Below, one piece after another: positions 16,431-24,225 of a stretch of 28,555 bases of DNA. The notes under the pieces were generated by a model. It made no database searches. It was not told where the DNA came from and saw only the letters and a list, made by a program, of their open reading frames with translations. The position numbers and the translations under genes were made by a program. Source of the DNA: Treponema sp. (GTDB taxonomy: Bacteria > Spirochaetota > Spirochaetia > Treponematales > Breznakiellaceae). The DNA is taken from positions 1 to 28,555 of the forward strand of contig JAISPH010000015.1 of NCBI GenBank assembly GCA_031275035.1, read 5' to 3'. Every line of letters starts with the position of its first letter. Within the stretch, counting starts at the first letter, position 1.

Positions 16431-16448
16431 CTCTTAATAGAAAAACAA

Positions 16449-17165
16449 CTACTCCGCCGCCGGCGCGTCCCCGCCGGTATTCTCCTGATTTTCCGGCGGA
16501 ACTTCTCCGTCCGGCCCGCCGGTCCCTGCCGGGACTTCGGGCATCAGCACCTTTACCTTGGCGCTTCTTACCACTCTGTCCTTTAGGGTATAGCCCTTGA
16601 GAAAATCTTCCTGTACCACCGGCTCGGTTATTTCCGGGGATTTATCCATCATAATCGCCTCATGCCGGTTGGGGTCGAAGATCTCCCCGGCAGAATCAAA
16701 ACGTTTAAGCCCCCACTTGTTTTCCAGCTGGACCCCGAGCCGTTTTTCGATCATGCTGATCCCCTCAAGGAAGGCGTCAAAATCGGCGGCGGCCTTTTGG
16801 GATGTTTCCGCCGCCTTAATGGCCCGCTCAAAATCATCCATGATGGGGATAAGGTCCAGAAGCAGATTCTGGTTGGCAAATTCGATGGTGTCCTGCTTTT
16901 CCCGGTTCATGCGCTTGCGGAAATTCTCGAATTCCGCCGCCTTCCGCAGATACTGATCCTTTGCTTCCGCCAGCTGGGCTTCCAAAGAAGCCAGCTTTTC
17001 CTCGGGGGCTTCCACTGTCTCCGTTTCCGCCTCGGGCTGGACCGTCTCTTCGGATACCGGATCCCCGGAAACCTGATCGCCGGAGGCGGGATTTTCCGCG
17101 GATACGTTTTCAGGAGACGGCTCTTCCGCCTTTGGTTCACCGCCATGGGATGCATGCTTTGACAT
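16449..17165 (-). CDS. grpE: Nucleotide exchange factor GrpE
   Basis: A 238-aa protein that releases ADP from DnaK. The first 60 residues are acidic and Pro/Glu-rich; then a long coiled coil (about 55-110, including FENFRKRMNREK) and the C-terminal beta domain with FDPNRHEAIM and GYTLKDRVVRSAKVKV, the family signature. The last 25 residues are a Gly/Pro/Glu tail. AAGGAAG precedes the ATG at 17165. It is the first gene of grpE-dnaK-dnaJ, with hrcA not in the window. Confidence 0.96.
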   Translation of the reverse strand: MSKHASHGGEPKAEEPSPENVSAENPASGDQVSGDPVSEETVQPEAETETVEAPEEKLASLEAQLAEAKDQYLRKAAEFENFRKRMNREKQDTIEFANQNLLLDLIPIMDDFERAIKAAETSQKAAADFDAFLEGISMIEKRLGVQLENKWGLKRFDSAGEIFDPNRHEAIMMDKSPEITEPVVQEDFLKGYTLKDRVVRSAKVKVLMPEVPAGTGGPDGEVPPENQENTGGDAPAAE

Positions 17166-17236
17166 GAAATCTTCCTTAAAAATCCGTTATAGAAAGCCCA
17201 AGTATTCCCCGGGGCTTCCTTCATGTTTTACATTGG

Positions 17237-17270
17237 GGAAGCTCTGAAAACTGAAGTTTTTGGAACTTCC
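17237..17270 (-). repeat. Imperfect palindrome, family A (copy 3), in grpE leader
   Basis: GGAAGCTCTGAAAAC (17237-17251) and GTTTTTGGAACTTCC (17256-17270) flank TGAA; one mismatch and two G-U-type positions. On the minus strand the centre reads AAAACTTCAGTTTT, identical to copies 2 and 4. It lies between the putative grpE promoter and the gene. Confidence 0.65.
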
Positions 17271-17298
17271 ATTTCTTTGTCCGAGAGGATCTGTATAA

Positions 17299-17328
17299 AA
17301 AGTACTTAATTTGAGCGGTAAAGGTCAA
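17299..17328 (-). promoter_or_regulatory. Putative promoter of grpE
   Basis: On the minus strand, -35 TTGACC (17328-17323, 5 of 6) and a weak -10 TACTTT (17304-17299) at 18-nt spacing, about 130 nt before grpE. I saw no CIRCE element (TTAGCACTC/GAGTGCTAA) and no clear heat-shock sigma consensus. Confidence 0.4.
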
Positions 17329-17392
17329 GAAAAATCTGCATTAGCCGGGAAAAGCGGGAAATTTTCCGCCCTGCGGAGGTTCCGGCCCGGTG

Positions 17393-18169
17393 TTACAGAA
17401 AAAGCAGCAGGGCGCTGGCGATAGTCAGGGCATAGACAGCGGTCCTGTACTGGGATTCGGAAACCTTTTTAACAAAAAGTATCCCCAGCCAGACCCCCAG
17501 AAGGACAAAGGGAATTACCGCCAGATCGAAGGTCAGGGTCTTAACCGTAATGTTATGCCAGAAAAAAAGCTGAAGCGGGATTTTGAGGTAGTTGATGATG
17601 AGGAAGAACCATGCGGCGGTACCGACAAAACCGGTTTTGGGGAGCCGCATGGACAAGAGGAAAATGGACATGATGGGCCCCGCCGCATTGCCGATCATGG
17701 TGGAAAAGCCCCCCATAATGCCGAAGAGGGCGGCGAACCACCAGGCCGCCGGGGCTTCAAGATTCCCCTTTTTACGGAATTTGACAATATCACTCCAGAT
17801 CATCACCCCCAGCCCCGCCAGGACGCAGATACCGATTAAAATTTTGAAGCCCCGGTTGGAATGGATAAAACTGTCCACCCAGAGGGCCAGAGCAAAACCC
17901 GCCAGCGCCCAGGGGACCAGCCTGATGATGTACTTCCATTCGGCATGGCGCCGGTAATAGATAACGGCGAAAAGATCCGCAAAGCAGAGCAGGGGCAGCG
18001 CCACTCCGGTGGATTCTTTGGCCCCAAAGATCAGGGCAAGAAGGGGAACCGCCACGGCGGATATGCCGTTTATCCCTGTCTTGGACATGCCGAAACAGAT
18101 ACAGCTGAAAATAATTGCCGCCCATTGCCAAAGGGTAAATTGATAGGGGATAAGGCTGAGGAAATCCAT
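17393..18169 (-). CDS. TauE/SafE (TSUP) family membrane permease
   Basis: A 258-aa integral membrane protein with about seven to eight hydrophobic segments. It belongs to the TSUP family, members of which export sulfite, sulfoacetate or related organosulfur anions. Typical signs are the first-half motif GMSKTGINGISAVAVPLLALIFGAK with its G-x-G-type turn, and the second-half repeat MGGFSTMIGNAAGPIMSIFLL. The substrate cannot be told from sequence. The ATG at 18169 is preferred; an in-frame TTG at 18184 would add five residues, and neither has a strong ribosome-binding site. It is transcribed away from the deacetylase-like gene. Confidence 0.85.
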   Translation of the reverse strand: MDFLSLIPYQFTLWQWAAIIFSCICFGMSKTGINGISAVAVPLLALIFGAKESTGVALPLLCFADLFAVIYYRRHAEWKYIIRLVPWALAGFALALWVDSFIHSNRGFKILIGICVLAGLGVMIWSDIVKFRKKGNLEAPAAWWFAALFGIMGGFSTMIGNAAGPIMSIFLLSMRLPKTGFVGTAAWFFLIINYLKIPLQLFFWHNITVKTLTFDLAVIPFVLLGVWLGILFVKKVSESQYRTAVYALTIASALLLFL

Positions 18170-18267
18170 AGCCAATTCTATCAAAAGGCCAGGGGAAAGA
18201 TAAGCCGGCGCAAAAAAAGGAAGACAAGACGCTTGCGGCGCCTTTTGCCATATTATAAGGTAAAAGT

Positions 18268-19461
18268 ATGATCCTTTATGATCCTTCTCTGAATATGGCC
18301 TTTCGGGATTATGGCATTATGTTACCGATTGCCCCGGACCGGCCTTCCCGGATTTTGGAACATCTGACCCGGACCGCGCCCGCCGTCGCCGGGGGAGGCG
18401 CCTTTTCGGCCTTTCCCGGTCCGGTTCTGGATATGGCCGGCGCGCGGGCGGCGCTGGGATTGCCGCCGGACCCTGCCGTAAACCGGGGGGATCTGGAACG
18501 GGTACATCAGGGGGAATTTATCGCCGGTCTCTACGGAAGCGGCCCGGAAGAGGACGGCCTCGTTAAAGCTTTGCTTAACGCGTATGAGCTGATTGATGCC
18601 GAAGGCCGGCCCCGCCGGTATGAGCCCGGGCGGGCGGCAAAGCCCCTTTCCGCCCTCTTCAAGATCATCCTTGCCCAGGCTGAGGGAACCTATCTGGCCT
18701 GCCGCCTGGCTCTGGCGGGTCAACCTGTGGCGGACCGGGCCGGTCCTGGTTTCTGCTATTACCTGGGAGGAGGCATGCACCACGCCCGGTACGACAGCGG
18801 GGCCGGGTTCTGCCTGATCAACGACATTGTAATCGCCGCCCGCAGACTCCAGGCGGAGGGCCGGGCCCGGCTTATTTGGATCATTGACGTGGACGCCCAT
18901 AAGGGGGACGGCACCGCCGAACTTATCCGCTTTGCCCGGGAACGGGGCGAACTGGGAACCGCCGGTTCACGGGACGGCGCGGCGGAAATTCTTAACCTGT
19001 CGGTGCACATGGCCCGGGGCTGGCCTTTGGACCCGGAGACCCTGGAGCAGTCCCGGCCTGACCGGGCCCCCTGTGTTTCCGCGGACGTGGAAATTCCCGT
19101 CGAAGCGGGAGAAGAGGACCGGTATATCCCGGCCCTCCGGCAGGGTTTTGGAAGGCTTGAGTCCCTGTCCGCGGCATGGACGGCAAATACCGGCGGCTGC
19201 GGTATAGGCTGCGGAGGGGGCGGCCGTTTTCCCCGGCCCGGTTTAGCCATCGTCGTGGACGGCGCCGACCCCTACGAACACGACGGCCTTCCCTCCAGCG
19301 GCCTCCTCAGGTTGACCCTGGAGCAGTGCCTTGAACGGGACCGGCTTATCTGCAATTTTCTGCAGGAACGGGGCATTCCCTCGGCGTGGATCATGGCCGG
19401 CGGGTACGGAGAGCGGGCCTGGGAGCCGGCGGCGGAATTTCTTGCGGCCCTGGCTTCATAG
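18268..19461 (+). CDS. Histone deacetylase-like (acetyl-amine amidohydrolase superfamily) protein
   Basis: A 397-aa zinc hydrolase of the arginase/deacetylase fold. Catalytic motifs are intact: GGGMHHARYDSGAGFCLINDI (about 169-189; the His-His dyad), IIDVDAHKGDGT (about 207-218; Asp and His zinc ligands), DGADPYEHD (about 330-340; last Asp ligand region) and GGYG (about 374-377; active-site Tyr). Bacterial members deacetylate acetylpolyamines, acetoin-related or other acetylated amines; the substrate here is unknown. AAGG (18257-18260) precedes the ATG. It ends 9 nt from the convergent uppP gene. There is no neighbouring polyamine gene. Confidence 0.88.
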   Translation: MILYDPSLNMAFRDYGIMLPIAPDRPSRILEHLTRTAPAVAGGGAFSAFPGPVLDMAGARAALGLPPDPAVNRGDLERVHQGEFIAGLYGSGPEEDGLVKALLNAYELIDAEGRPRRYEPGRAAKPLSALFKIILAQAEGTYLACRLALAGQPVADRAGPGFCYYLGGGMHHARYDSGAGFCLINDIVIAARRLQAEGRARLIWIIDVDAHKGDGTAELIRFARERGELGTAGSRDGAAEILNLSVHMARGWPLDPETLEQSRPDRAPCVSADVEIPVEAGEEDRYIPALRQGFGRLESLSAAWTANTGGCGIGCGGGGRFPRPGLAIVVDGADPYEHDGLPSSGLLRLTLEQCLERDRLICNFLQERGIPSAWIMAGGYGERAWEPAAEFLAALAS

Positions 19462-19470
19462 ACCGGCAGG

Positions 19471-20307
19471 TTAAAAGAAAAAATGGGTCCCGTACCGGTC
19501 GATAAGGACCAGCGTCCCCAGAACTGCTGTATATACCGCAAATCCGGCAAGGGATCGTTCCCGGACTATTTTGAGCATCAGCCTTACCGAAAAAAAGCCC
19601 ACCACCGCAGCGCTGAGGGAGCCCGCTAGAATGGCCCCCGCTCCTATGCCGCCTGAGGCCGTACCGGCGGCGCTATTCCCGGCGGTCGATCCGTCCGCCA
19701 GATCTTTCAGCTGGAGAACCAGGGCGCCCAGAATGGCCGGTATGGAGAGAAGAAAGGAAAAACGGGCGGCAAAATCCCGGTCCAGCCTGCGGGAGAGAGC
19801 TCCCGAGAGGGTAAATCCCGAACGGGATACCCCGGGGATAATAGCTATTGCCTGGAGAACGCCGATGATAAGCGCATCCAGCCAGTTCATAGCGGGCTTT
19901 GCTTCCGGCGACCCCGTGCCGCCGCCGGACCGTTTGGCGAAGACCCCTGAAATCAGCAGGGCCAGGGAAGTCAGGAGGAACGCGAAACCCAGGAGACTCC
20001 CGGATTGAAAGGCCCCCTCAATGGCGTCCTTGAAAAGGAGGGCCGCAATCACCGCCGGCAGAGTCGCCAGGATGAGGAAACCCGTCAGCGCCTGGACAGG
20101 ACGGCGCAGAACACCCAGGATGTCCTTCCAAAGCACCGCAAAGACTGCCGCTAGGGTACCCACGTGAACCATCGTATCAAAGAGAAGAGCCGGTTCGGAA
20201 ATACCGAAGATCCGCTGGAAAAGCACCAGATGGCCGGAACTGCTCACGGGCAGAAATTCGGTAATCCCCTGGATTACCCCCAATAGTACCGCCTCAAGTA
20301 TCCCCAT
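19471..20307 (-). CDS. uppP: Undecaprenyl-diphosphatase UppP (BacA)
   Basis: A 278-aa membrane enzyme that dephosphorylates undecaprenyl diphosphate, recycling the lipid carrier of cell-wall and surface-polysaccharide synthesis, and giving bacitracin tolerance. It starts with ILEAVLLGVIQGITEFLPVSSSGHL, the first active-site motif; the second motif PGVSRSG lies at about residues 160-166. About eight hydrophobic helices. The ATG at 20307 starts exactly at the conserved N-terminus and has AGGGGGG 3 nt ahead; upstream in-frame starts at 20331 and 20355 are less likely. The Ala/Gly-rich insert at about 205-230 is variable in the family. Confidence 0.94.
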   Translation of the reverse strand: MGILEAVLLGVIQGITEFLPVSSSGHLVLFQRIFGISEPALLFDTMVHVGTLAAVFAVLWKDILGVLRRPVQALTGFLILATLPAVIAALLFKDAIEGAFQSGSLLGFAFLLTSLALLISGVFAKRSGGGTGSPEAKPAMNWLDALIIGVLQAIAIIPGVSRSGFTLSGALSRRLDRDFAARFSFLLSIPAILGALVLQLKDLADGSTAGNSAAGTASGGIGAGAILAGSLSAAVVGFFSVRLMLKIVRERSLAGFAVYTAVLGTLVLIDRYGTHFFF

Positions 20308-20744
20308 GGACCCCCCTGCTGGTACAACCATACCGGCATTACCTCCGTTATGCAAGTTCTCCGGCCGGTCGGTCCCGGGGATCTATAAGGCATAGAAAAG
20401 ATATAGAAGGAGCGCCGGGTCTTTTCAAAACCCGGTTACCACGGCCTCCGGTCCGGGGAAAAACCTCCACGGAAAAATAGTTCATATTTTGAACAACTTG
20501 GACAGTGAGACATTGTCATTATTTCCTTTTTTATATATGCTTTTATCCAGAACCTCGTGTTTTGGGGCGAATTCGGCAAGCTTGTTCCGGCGGCGGCTGA
20601 GTTTGATTAAGGTTGTGGCGCAGTGATCCAAACAGGGAAAAATCCCCGCTGGAGGCATAAATTCGCCCAAATTTAATCTGGTTCAGCCATATCGATGTTC
20701 CGGTCTGTGTTTCGCCCTGCGGAGCCGCCCATCCGCAGGATCTG
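20308..20744. other. Intergenic region between uppP and vanZ-like gene
   Basis: A 437-nt stretch with no recognisable gene. It contains CCGGGT/ACCCGG (about 20416-20436) enclosing CTTTTCAAAACC, which is half of a family B palindrome, and a short GTTCA/TGAAC stem near 20480. A possible 58-codon minus-strand ORF (ATG at 20658 to 20482, ending SLSKLFKI) has no recognisable similarity and no convincing ribosome-binding site. The uppP promoter is probably here but was not pinned down. Confidence 0.4.
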
Positions 20745-21185
20745 TTGCCTAAACCCGTTTATAAGAGAACCCCTGCGGCGGAGAGATTTACCGGCGATAA
20801 TTTGAAAAAACTGATATGGAAGTTGCCCGCATTTGCCGTTGCGGCGCTTATTTGGATATTTTCTTCCCAGAGCGTTCTTCCCCGGCCTCCGGGCATACCG
20901 GGCTTCGATAAGGTCATGCATTTTGCCGCCTATGCGGTTCTGGCCGCCGCCCTCAGCCCCTGGTTTCCCCGGAGAAAACAAGGCCGTTTGGAAGCTTTTC
21001 TGCTGACCGCCTGTATCGCCTCGGTTTACGGGGTCATTGATGAAATACACCAATACTTTGTCCCCGGCCGGGACTGTAGTCTCCTGGATTGGATCGCCGA
21101 CGCCCTGGGCGCGGCGGCCGGCGCGGGAGCGGCCCTGGCGGCGGGGCGGTTGATGAACAAGAGCGATGAAAAACGGGAAATGTGA
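20745..21185 (+). CDS. VanZ-family membrane protein
   Basis: A 146-aa protein with four predicted helices (residues about 27-42, 58-75, 85-102 and 115-137). The VanZ pattern is clear: IFSSQS in the first loop, FDKVMHFAAYAVLAA, and DEIHQYFVPGRDCSLLDWIADALG. VanZ of the vanA cluster confers low-level teicoplanin resistance, but most family members are unlinked to resistance and of unknown role, and this gene stands alone. The start is uncertain: TTG at 20745 has AGGA 4 nt upstream, and another in-frame TTG at 20802 is just ahead of the first helix. It marks the end of the GC-rich part of the window. Confidence 0.8.
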   Translation: MPKPVYKRTPAAERFTGDNLKKLIWKLPAFAVAALIWIFSSQSVLPRPPGIPGFDKVMHFAAYAVLAAALSPWFPRRKQGRLEAFLLTACIASVYGVIDEIHQYFVPGRDCSLLDWIADALGAAAGAGAALAAGRLMNKSDEKREM

Positions 21186-21310
21186 TTGATTTGACAAGTT
21201 GTAGAGGGCAGCGTAAAACACAAACAGCGGAACCAATCTTACCGGGGATTTTGAAAAAACCGTGGACTGGGATCTGGTCAATACCCGCTGAGTCGAAAAG
21301 GGGAATCATT

Positions 21311-22477
21311 ATGTTGAAACGCTTATACGTTCATAATTATAAATGTTTTATTAACTTTGAATTTAAAATGGATGATGATGAATACTATAAACATTCGGTG
21401 CTTGGTATCGGGAAAAACGGCGCAGGAAAGACATCAATAGCGGAAATTTTACAGATATTTCAGCGTATCGGCCGGGGTCAGGCAAATTTACTTCCCCTGC
21501 GTGAAGACAACGTGGAAATATTGCCGGTTATTTCAAAAGATAGTTTTTCTTTTGGAAACAACGAGGTTTCATTGCATTTAGAAATTGAAGCCGAAATATC
21601 CGGACATCTTTATTTGTATAAGATAATATGTGAGCTTCCCGCCGGATTTTCTTATTTACGGGTAAAAGAAGAAATATTATCCATCGATGGTTTGCGGCAA
21701 TTTGAACGTGAAGTGGCGGACATCCATTTTTCACCGCGCCAGCAGACACCATTTAATTTTGATTGGCATTCGATTTACTTTCCGGCATTCCAGGCAAGAA
21801 AGAAGGAAGAAAATAATTTGGTGGAAAACTTTAAAAGCTGGCTGAAACGAATGTTAATAATTTCCCCTGTTCCGCGGAATATGAATGCGATTCTCCACTG
21901 CAGGGCATCCCACCTTCAGCCGGATTGTTCCAATATAATTGACTGGTATGCCGGTTTGCTGGAAAGGAACCCTGACGCCTACGGTGATGTGAAAAACAGC
22001 TATTTGAAAATTGTTTTCCCCGATTTTGACGGATTGCGTTTTGAGCAAAATGAATATGGGGTGCGGTATTTGAAAGCCTATTTTGCGTTGGGAGACAGAA
22101 AAACGGTGATTCAATTCGACAAACTTGCTGACGGGGAAAAATGTGTGATTCTTGCAGCCCTTGTTATCGCCGCAAACCAGGCGGATCACGGCTCAATTTT
22201 GTGCTTTTGGGACGAACCGGATAATTTTTTGGCATTGTCTGAAATTGAATATTTTATTTCAATATTGAAAAAACATTTTCTGCAAAAAGGGCAGATTATC
22301 ATCTCAACCCACAATCCGGAGACCATTGTTCGGTTTTCCGAAGACAATACATATATTTTTTTTAGAAACGATCATGTTTCTCCAACTCGGATAAAAACAG
22401 TTTCGCAATGGAGGAAGGACACGCAATTTGAAGGCGATTTTGTTACCGCATGGCGATTGGGTGATGTTGAGATATGA
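21311..22477 (+). CDS. ABC/OLD-like AAA ATPase, putative defence-system ATPase
   Basis: A 388-aa soluble ATPase of the AAA_21/AAA_15 (OLD, RecF-like) type. Walker A GIGKNGAGKTS (32-42), an ABC-like signature LADGEKC (272-278), Walker B ILCFWDEPD (297-304; catalytic Asp and Glu) and the H-loop STHNPET (332-338). The middle (60-260) is a divergent insertion. The first residues LKRLYVHNYKCF are the typical start of such SMC-like ATPases. I chose the ATG at 21311 (AAGGGG 8 nt upstream) over an upstream ATG at 21182 that would add an unconserved 43-residue leader. Its stop overlaps the next gene (ATGA), so the pair is translationally coupled. Compared with PARIS (AriA/AriB) and OLD-type modules the layout is similar, with a much smaller second protein. 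AT-rich compared with the genes before it. Confidence 0.8.
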   Translation: MLKRLYVHNYKCFINFEFKMDDDEYYKHSVLGIGKNGAGKTSIAEILQIFQRIGRGQANLLPLREDNVEILPVISKDSFSFGNNEVSLHLEIEAEISGHLYLYKIICELPAGFSYLRVKEEILSIDGLRQFEREVADIHFSPRQQTPFNFDWHSIYFPAFQARKKEENNLVENFKSWLKRMLIISPVPRNMNAILHCRASHLQPDCSNIIDWYAGLLERNPDAYGDVKNSYLKIVFPDFDGLRFEQNEYGVRYLKAYFALGDRKTVIQFDKLADGEKCVILAALVIAANQADHGSILCFWDEPDNFLALSEIEYFISILKKHFLQKGQIIISTHNPETIVRFSEDNTYIFFRNDHVSPTRIKTVSQWRKDTQFEGDFVTAWRLGDVEI

Positions 22478-22974
22478 GTACAAATAAGTACAGAAACCAT
22501 CTTGTCATATATACGGAAGACAACGCGACATCCCAATTGGCGGAATCATTTCTCAATAACGATGGTTTTAACCGTTATAAAGCAAACGTGCTGCCCCCAT
22601 GCCGGGGATGGAATGATGCGGTTGAGTCCGCGATACGCGATACTCAGCTTGGAACCGGTCTCCGCCGTGTTGTGGTACTCATTGATTTGGATAAACAAAA
22701 CTGTAGAATAAATGAAATAAGAAAGAAAATTCCGCCCCAATATGCGGATAAAATTTTTGTAATCGGCTGGAGTGGAAAAATCGAGAATTTAAAATCGGCC
22801 TTAGCCTGTTCCGGCAAAGGCTTTGAAAAACTCGGAGAAAAATTGGCCCAGGATTGTCTGGCCGGGTGCCGCGGCGCGTGGGAAAGTGAATATTTTTCCC
22901 AATTCCGTGATGCTTATTATGAATGTTCCGAAAAGCAACAGATTCAAAATCTAATTGACCTGTTGAAAAATTGA
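22474..22974 (+). CDS. Small TOPRIM-like (DUF4276-like) protein, partner of the ATPase
   Basis: A 166-aa protein. The pattern resembles a TOPRIM or DUF4276 fold: strand LVIYTEDNATSQLAESFL with acidic Glu15/Asp16 at the position of the TOPRIM Glu, then VVVLIDLDKQNC (67-77) with Asp71-x-Asp73, then a strand FVIGW and helix IENLKSAL. TOPRIM domains use such Glu plus D-x-D residues to bind metal for nuclease or primase chemistry; in OLD and PARIS systems this part is the effector. The canonical VEG motif is absent, so the assignment is by pattern and needs a structure comparison. The ATG overlaps the ATPase stop by 4 nt. The stop is followed by a 437-nt hairpin-rich spacer. Confidence 0.6.
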   Translation: MSTNKYRNHLVIYTEDNATSQLAESFLNNDGFNRYKANVLPPCRGWNDAVESAIRDTQLGTGLRRVVVLIDLDKQNCRINEIRKKIPPQYADKIFVIGWSGKIENLKSALACSGKGFEKLGEKLAQDCLAGCRGAWESEYFSQFRDAYYECSEKQQIQNLIDLLKN

Positions 22975-23093
22975 TATTGAATACGAAAGACAAGAATGAG
23001 TTGCGTTATGTGGACCGGGCGGTTATTTCCAGGGAATGAATGTTGATGCCGAAAGAAGCAGGCGGCTCATTTATCATTACAAACGGTAATAAA

Positions 23094-23123
23094 GTTGTTC
23101 AGAAACTTCAGTTTTTGAACAAC
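23094..23123 (+). repeat. 13-bp palindrome, dispersed family A (copy 4)
   Basis: GTTGTTCAGAAAC (23094-23106), loop TTCA, GTTTTTGAACAAC (23111-23123), one G-U-type position. Its outer arms are identical to the copy at 2211-2242, and both are followed by CGCTAAAAAA. Confidence 0.85.
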
Positions 23124-23181
23124 AATCGCTAAAAAACAACAAAAAAAGTGGATTTCGTTAAGAAATCTGAGTTTTTTGGGA

Positions 23182-23236
23182 GACTTGAAGGTTAACCGGG
23201 GATTAGCAAAGAACCAACCGGGTTCTTGAACAAGTC
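23182..23236. repeat. Family B hairpin with outer stem
   Basis: AAGAACC (23209-23215), loop AACCG, GGTTCTT (23221-23227), enclosed by GACTTG (23182-23187) and CAAGTC (23231-23236). The inner part resembles hairpin e1 in the grpE-dnaK spacer. Confidence 0.6.
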
Positions 23237-23411
23237 CAATGTAATTTTGATTCCATCCGTGGGGTACATACTCTGCTGTTTACGGCGGGGTTTTTCATTC
23301 GCAAGCGTGATTTATGCCCCGGTTCTTTGGGGCGGAACCAGGGGTATGGATTTGCCGTAGTAATGTATATGAGTTACGAAATAAGAGTAAGTGGTATATA
23401 GCGTGCATATA

Positions 23412-24218
23412 ATGGTAATGTTCAAAGAGTTTGTTCTTTTGCCCTGGTGTAACCGTTATCTCTTGATGCAGCTTACGCGCCGGGAAATAACGGCCCGTTA
23501 CAAAGGTTTTTTTTTGGGTATGCTGTGGGCGCTTCTGCAGCCTTTGCTGCTCATGGGTATTTATTATTTTGTTTTTGGATTGATTTTTCAGCCGCGCTGG
23601 CCCCAAGCGGACAGTGATCGCGGCGTTTTCGTTCTTATCCTTTTTCTTGGTATTGTCATATTTGATGTCTGTTCTTCTGCCCTGCTCCGGGGGCCGCAGC
23701 TTATTCTGGACCACCGCGTCTTTGTCAAAAAAGTAATATTCCCTTTGGAAATTTTTTCCTGGGTAAGCCTTTTTACAACTCTGTTTTATTTTTTACTAAC
23801 CTTTGTTCTGTGGGTGTTGATTGCCGCTTTGTTCGGCAATTTAAAACTCTCCGGCCTGTATTATATCATTCTCCTTATTTTTTGTATGTCCGGTTATTAT
23901 CTGGGGCTTACCTGGTTTTTCTCGGCAGCGGCCGTATTTGCCCGTGATATTACCACTATCCTCCAGCCGGTAAATTCTGCCATTCTTTTTTTTACTCCGG
24001 TGTTTTATCCTCTTTCAGCAGTACCGGAAAAGCTGCGCTTTGTGTTCCGGTTCAATCCACTGGCCTTTATGGTTGAGAGCGCCCGGAACGCTCTTCTTTT
24101 TGCCGAAAAGCCTCAATGGAACTGGTACGGGCTTTATGCTGCTATCGGCTGGGTTATGGCCTTGTTGGGGTTCGCGTTTTTCCGCGGATGTAAACGTGTT
24201 TTTGCGGATTGTTTGTAG
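23412..24218 (+). CDS. ABC-2 type polysaccharide export permease (Wzm/TagG/KpsM-like)
   Basis: A 268-aa membrane protein of the ABC-2 family with about six helices. Its start MQLTRREITARYKGFFLGMLWALLQPL is the typical amphipathic N-terminus of O-antigen, teichoic-acid and capsule exporters; FDVCSSALLRGPQLILDHR and LAFMVESARNALLF are further family segments. With the downstream ATPase it would export a lipid-linked polysaccharide across the inner membrane. The start is uncertain: ATG at 23412, ATG at 23418 and GTG at 23391 are all in frame without a strong ribosome-binding site. It is separated from the ATPase gene by 7 nt. Confidence 0.85.
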   Translation: MVMFKEFVLLPWCNRYLLMQLTRREITARYKGFFLGMLWALLQPLLLMGIYYFVFGLIFQPRWPQADSDRGVFVLILFLGIVIFDVCSSALLRGPQLILDHRVFVKKVIFPLEIFSWVSLFTTLFYFLLTFVLWVLIAALFGNLKLSGLYYIILLIFCMSGYYLGLTWFFSAAAVFARDITTILQPVNSAILFFTPVFYPLSAVPEKLRFVFRFNPLAFMVESARNALLFAEKPQWNWYGLYAAIGWVMALLGFAFFRGCKRVFADCL

Positions 24219-24225
24219 CGTGAGT

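Larger units (their letters stand above)
22975..23411. other. Hairpin-rich spacer between the two accessory units
   Basis: A 437-nt stretch with no recognised gene. It contains the family A palindrome (23094-23123), a GATTTC/GAAATC stem (about 23151-23167) followed by TTTTTT, a family B hairpin (23209-23227) enclosed by GACTTG/CAAGTC (23182-23236), and a GCCCC/GGGGC stem (23316-23333). It looks like a landing site for dispersed repeats. The promoter of the exporter operon should be in the last 100 nt; TGGTATATA (23392-23400) is an extended -10 candidate, but it sits too close to the start codon to be convincing. Confidence 0.45.

Noticed and set aside
16271..17400. A CIRCE/HrcA operator upstream of grpE or dnaK
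   Set aside because: The expected TTAGCACTC and GAGTGCTAA arms were not found in either spacer; the palindromes there are different in sequence.
20482..20658. 58-codon minus-strand ORF between uppP and the VanZ-like gene
   Set aside because: No convincing ribosome-binding site, no recognisable similarity and no neighbour on its strand close by; kept only as a note in the spacer description.
21182..21310. Upstream extension of the OLD-like ATPase (ATG at 21182)
   Set aside because: The 43 extra residues are not like the family N-terminus, and the ATG at 21311 has a ribosome-binding site and the typical LKRLYVHNYKCF start.
23040..23132. 30-codon ORF running through the family A palindrome
   Set aside because: The reading frame passes through the repeat and ends just after it (NNNR, stop). 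The copy at 2211-2242 reads VVQKRRFLNNFR and ends the same way but has no start codon, so this looks like a by-product of the repeat rather than a gene.
24040..24225. Upstream extension of the Wzt-like ATPase
   Set aside because: It would overlap the permease gene by 179 nt in another frame and adds sequence unlike any ABC ATPase.
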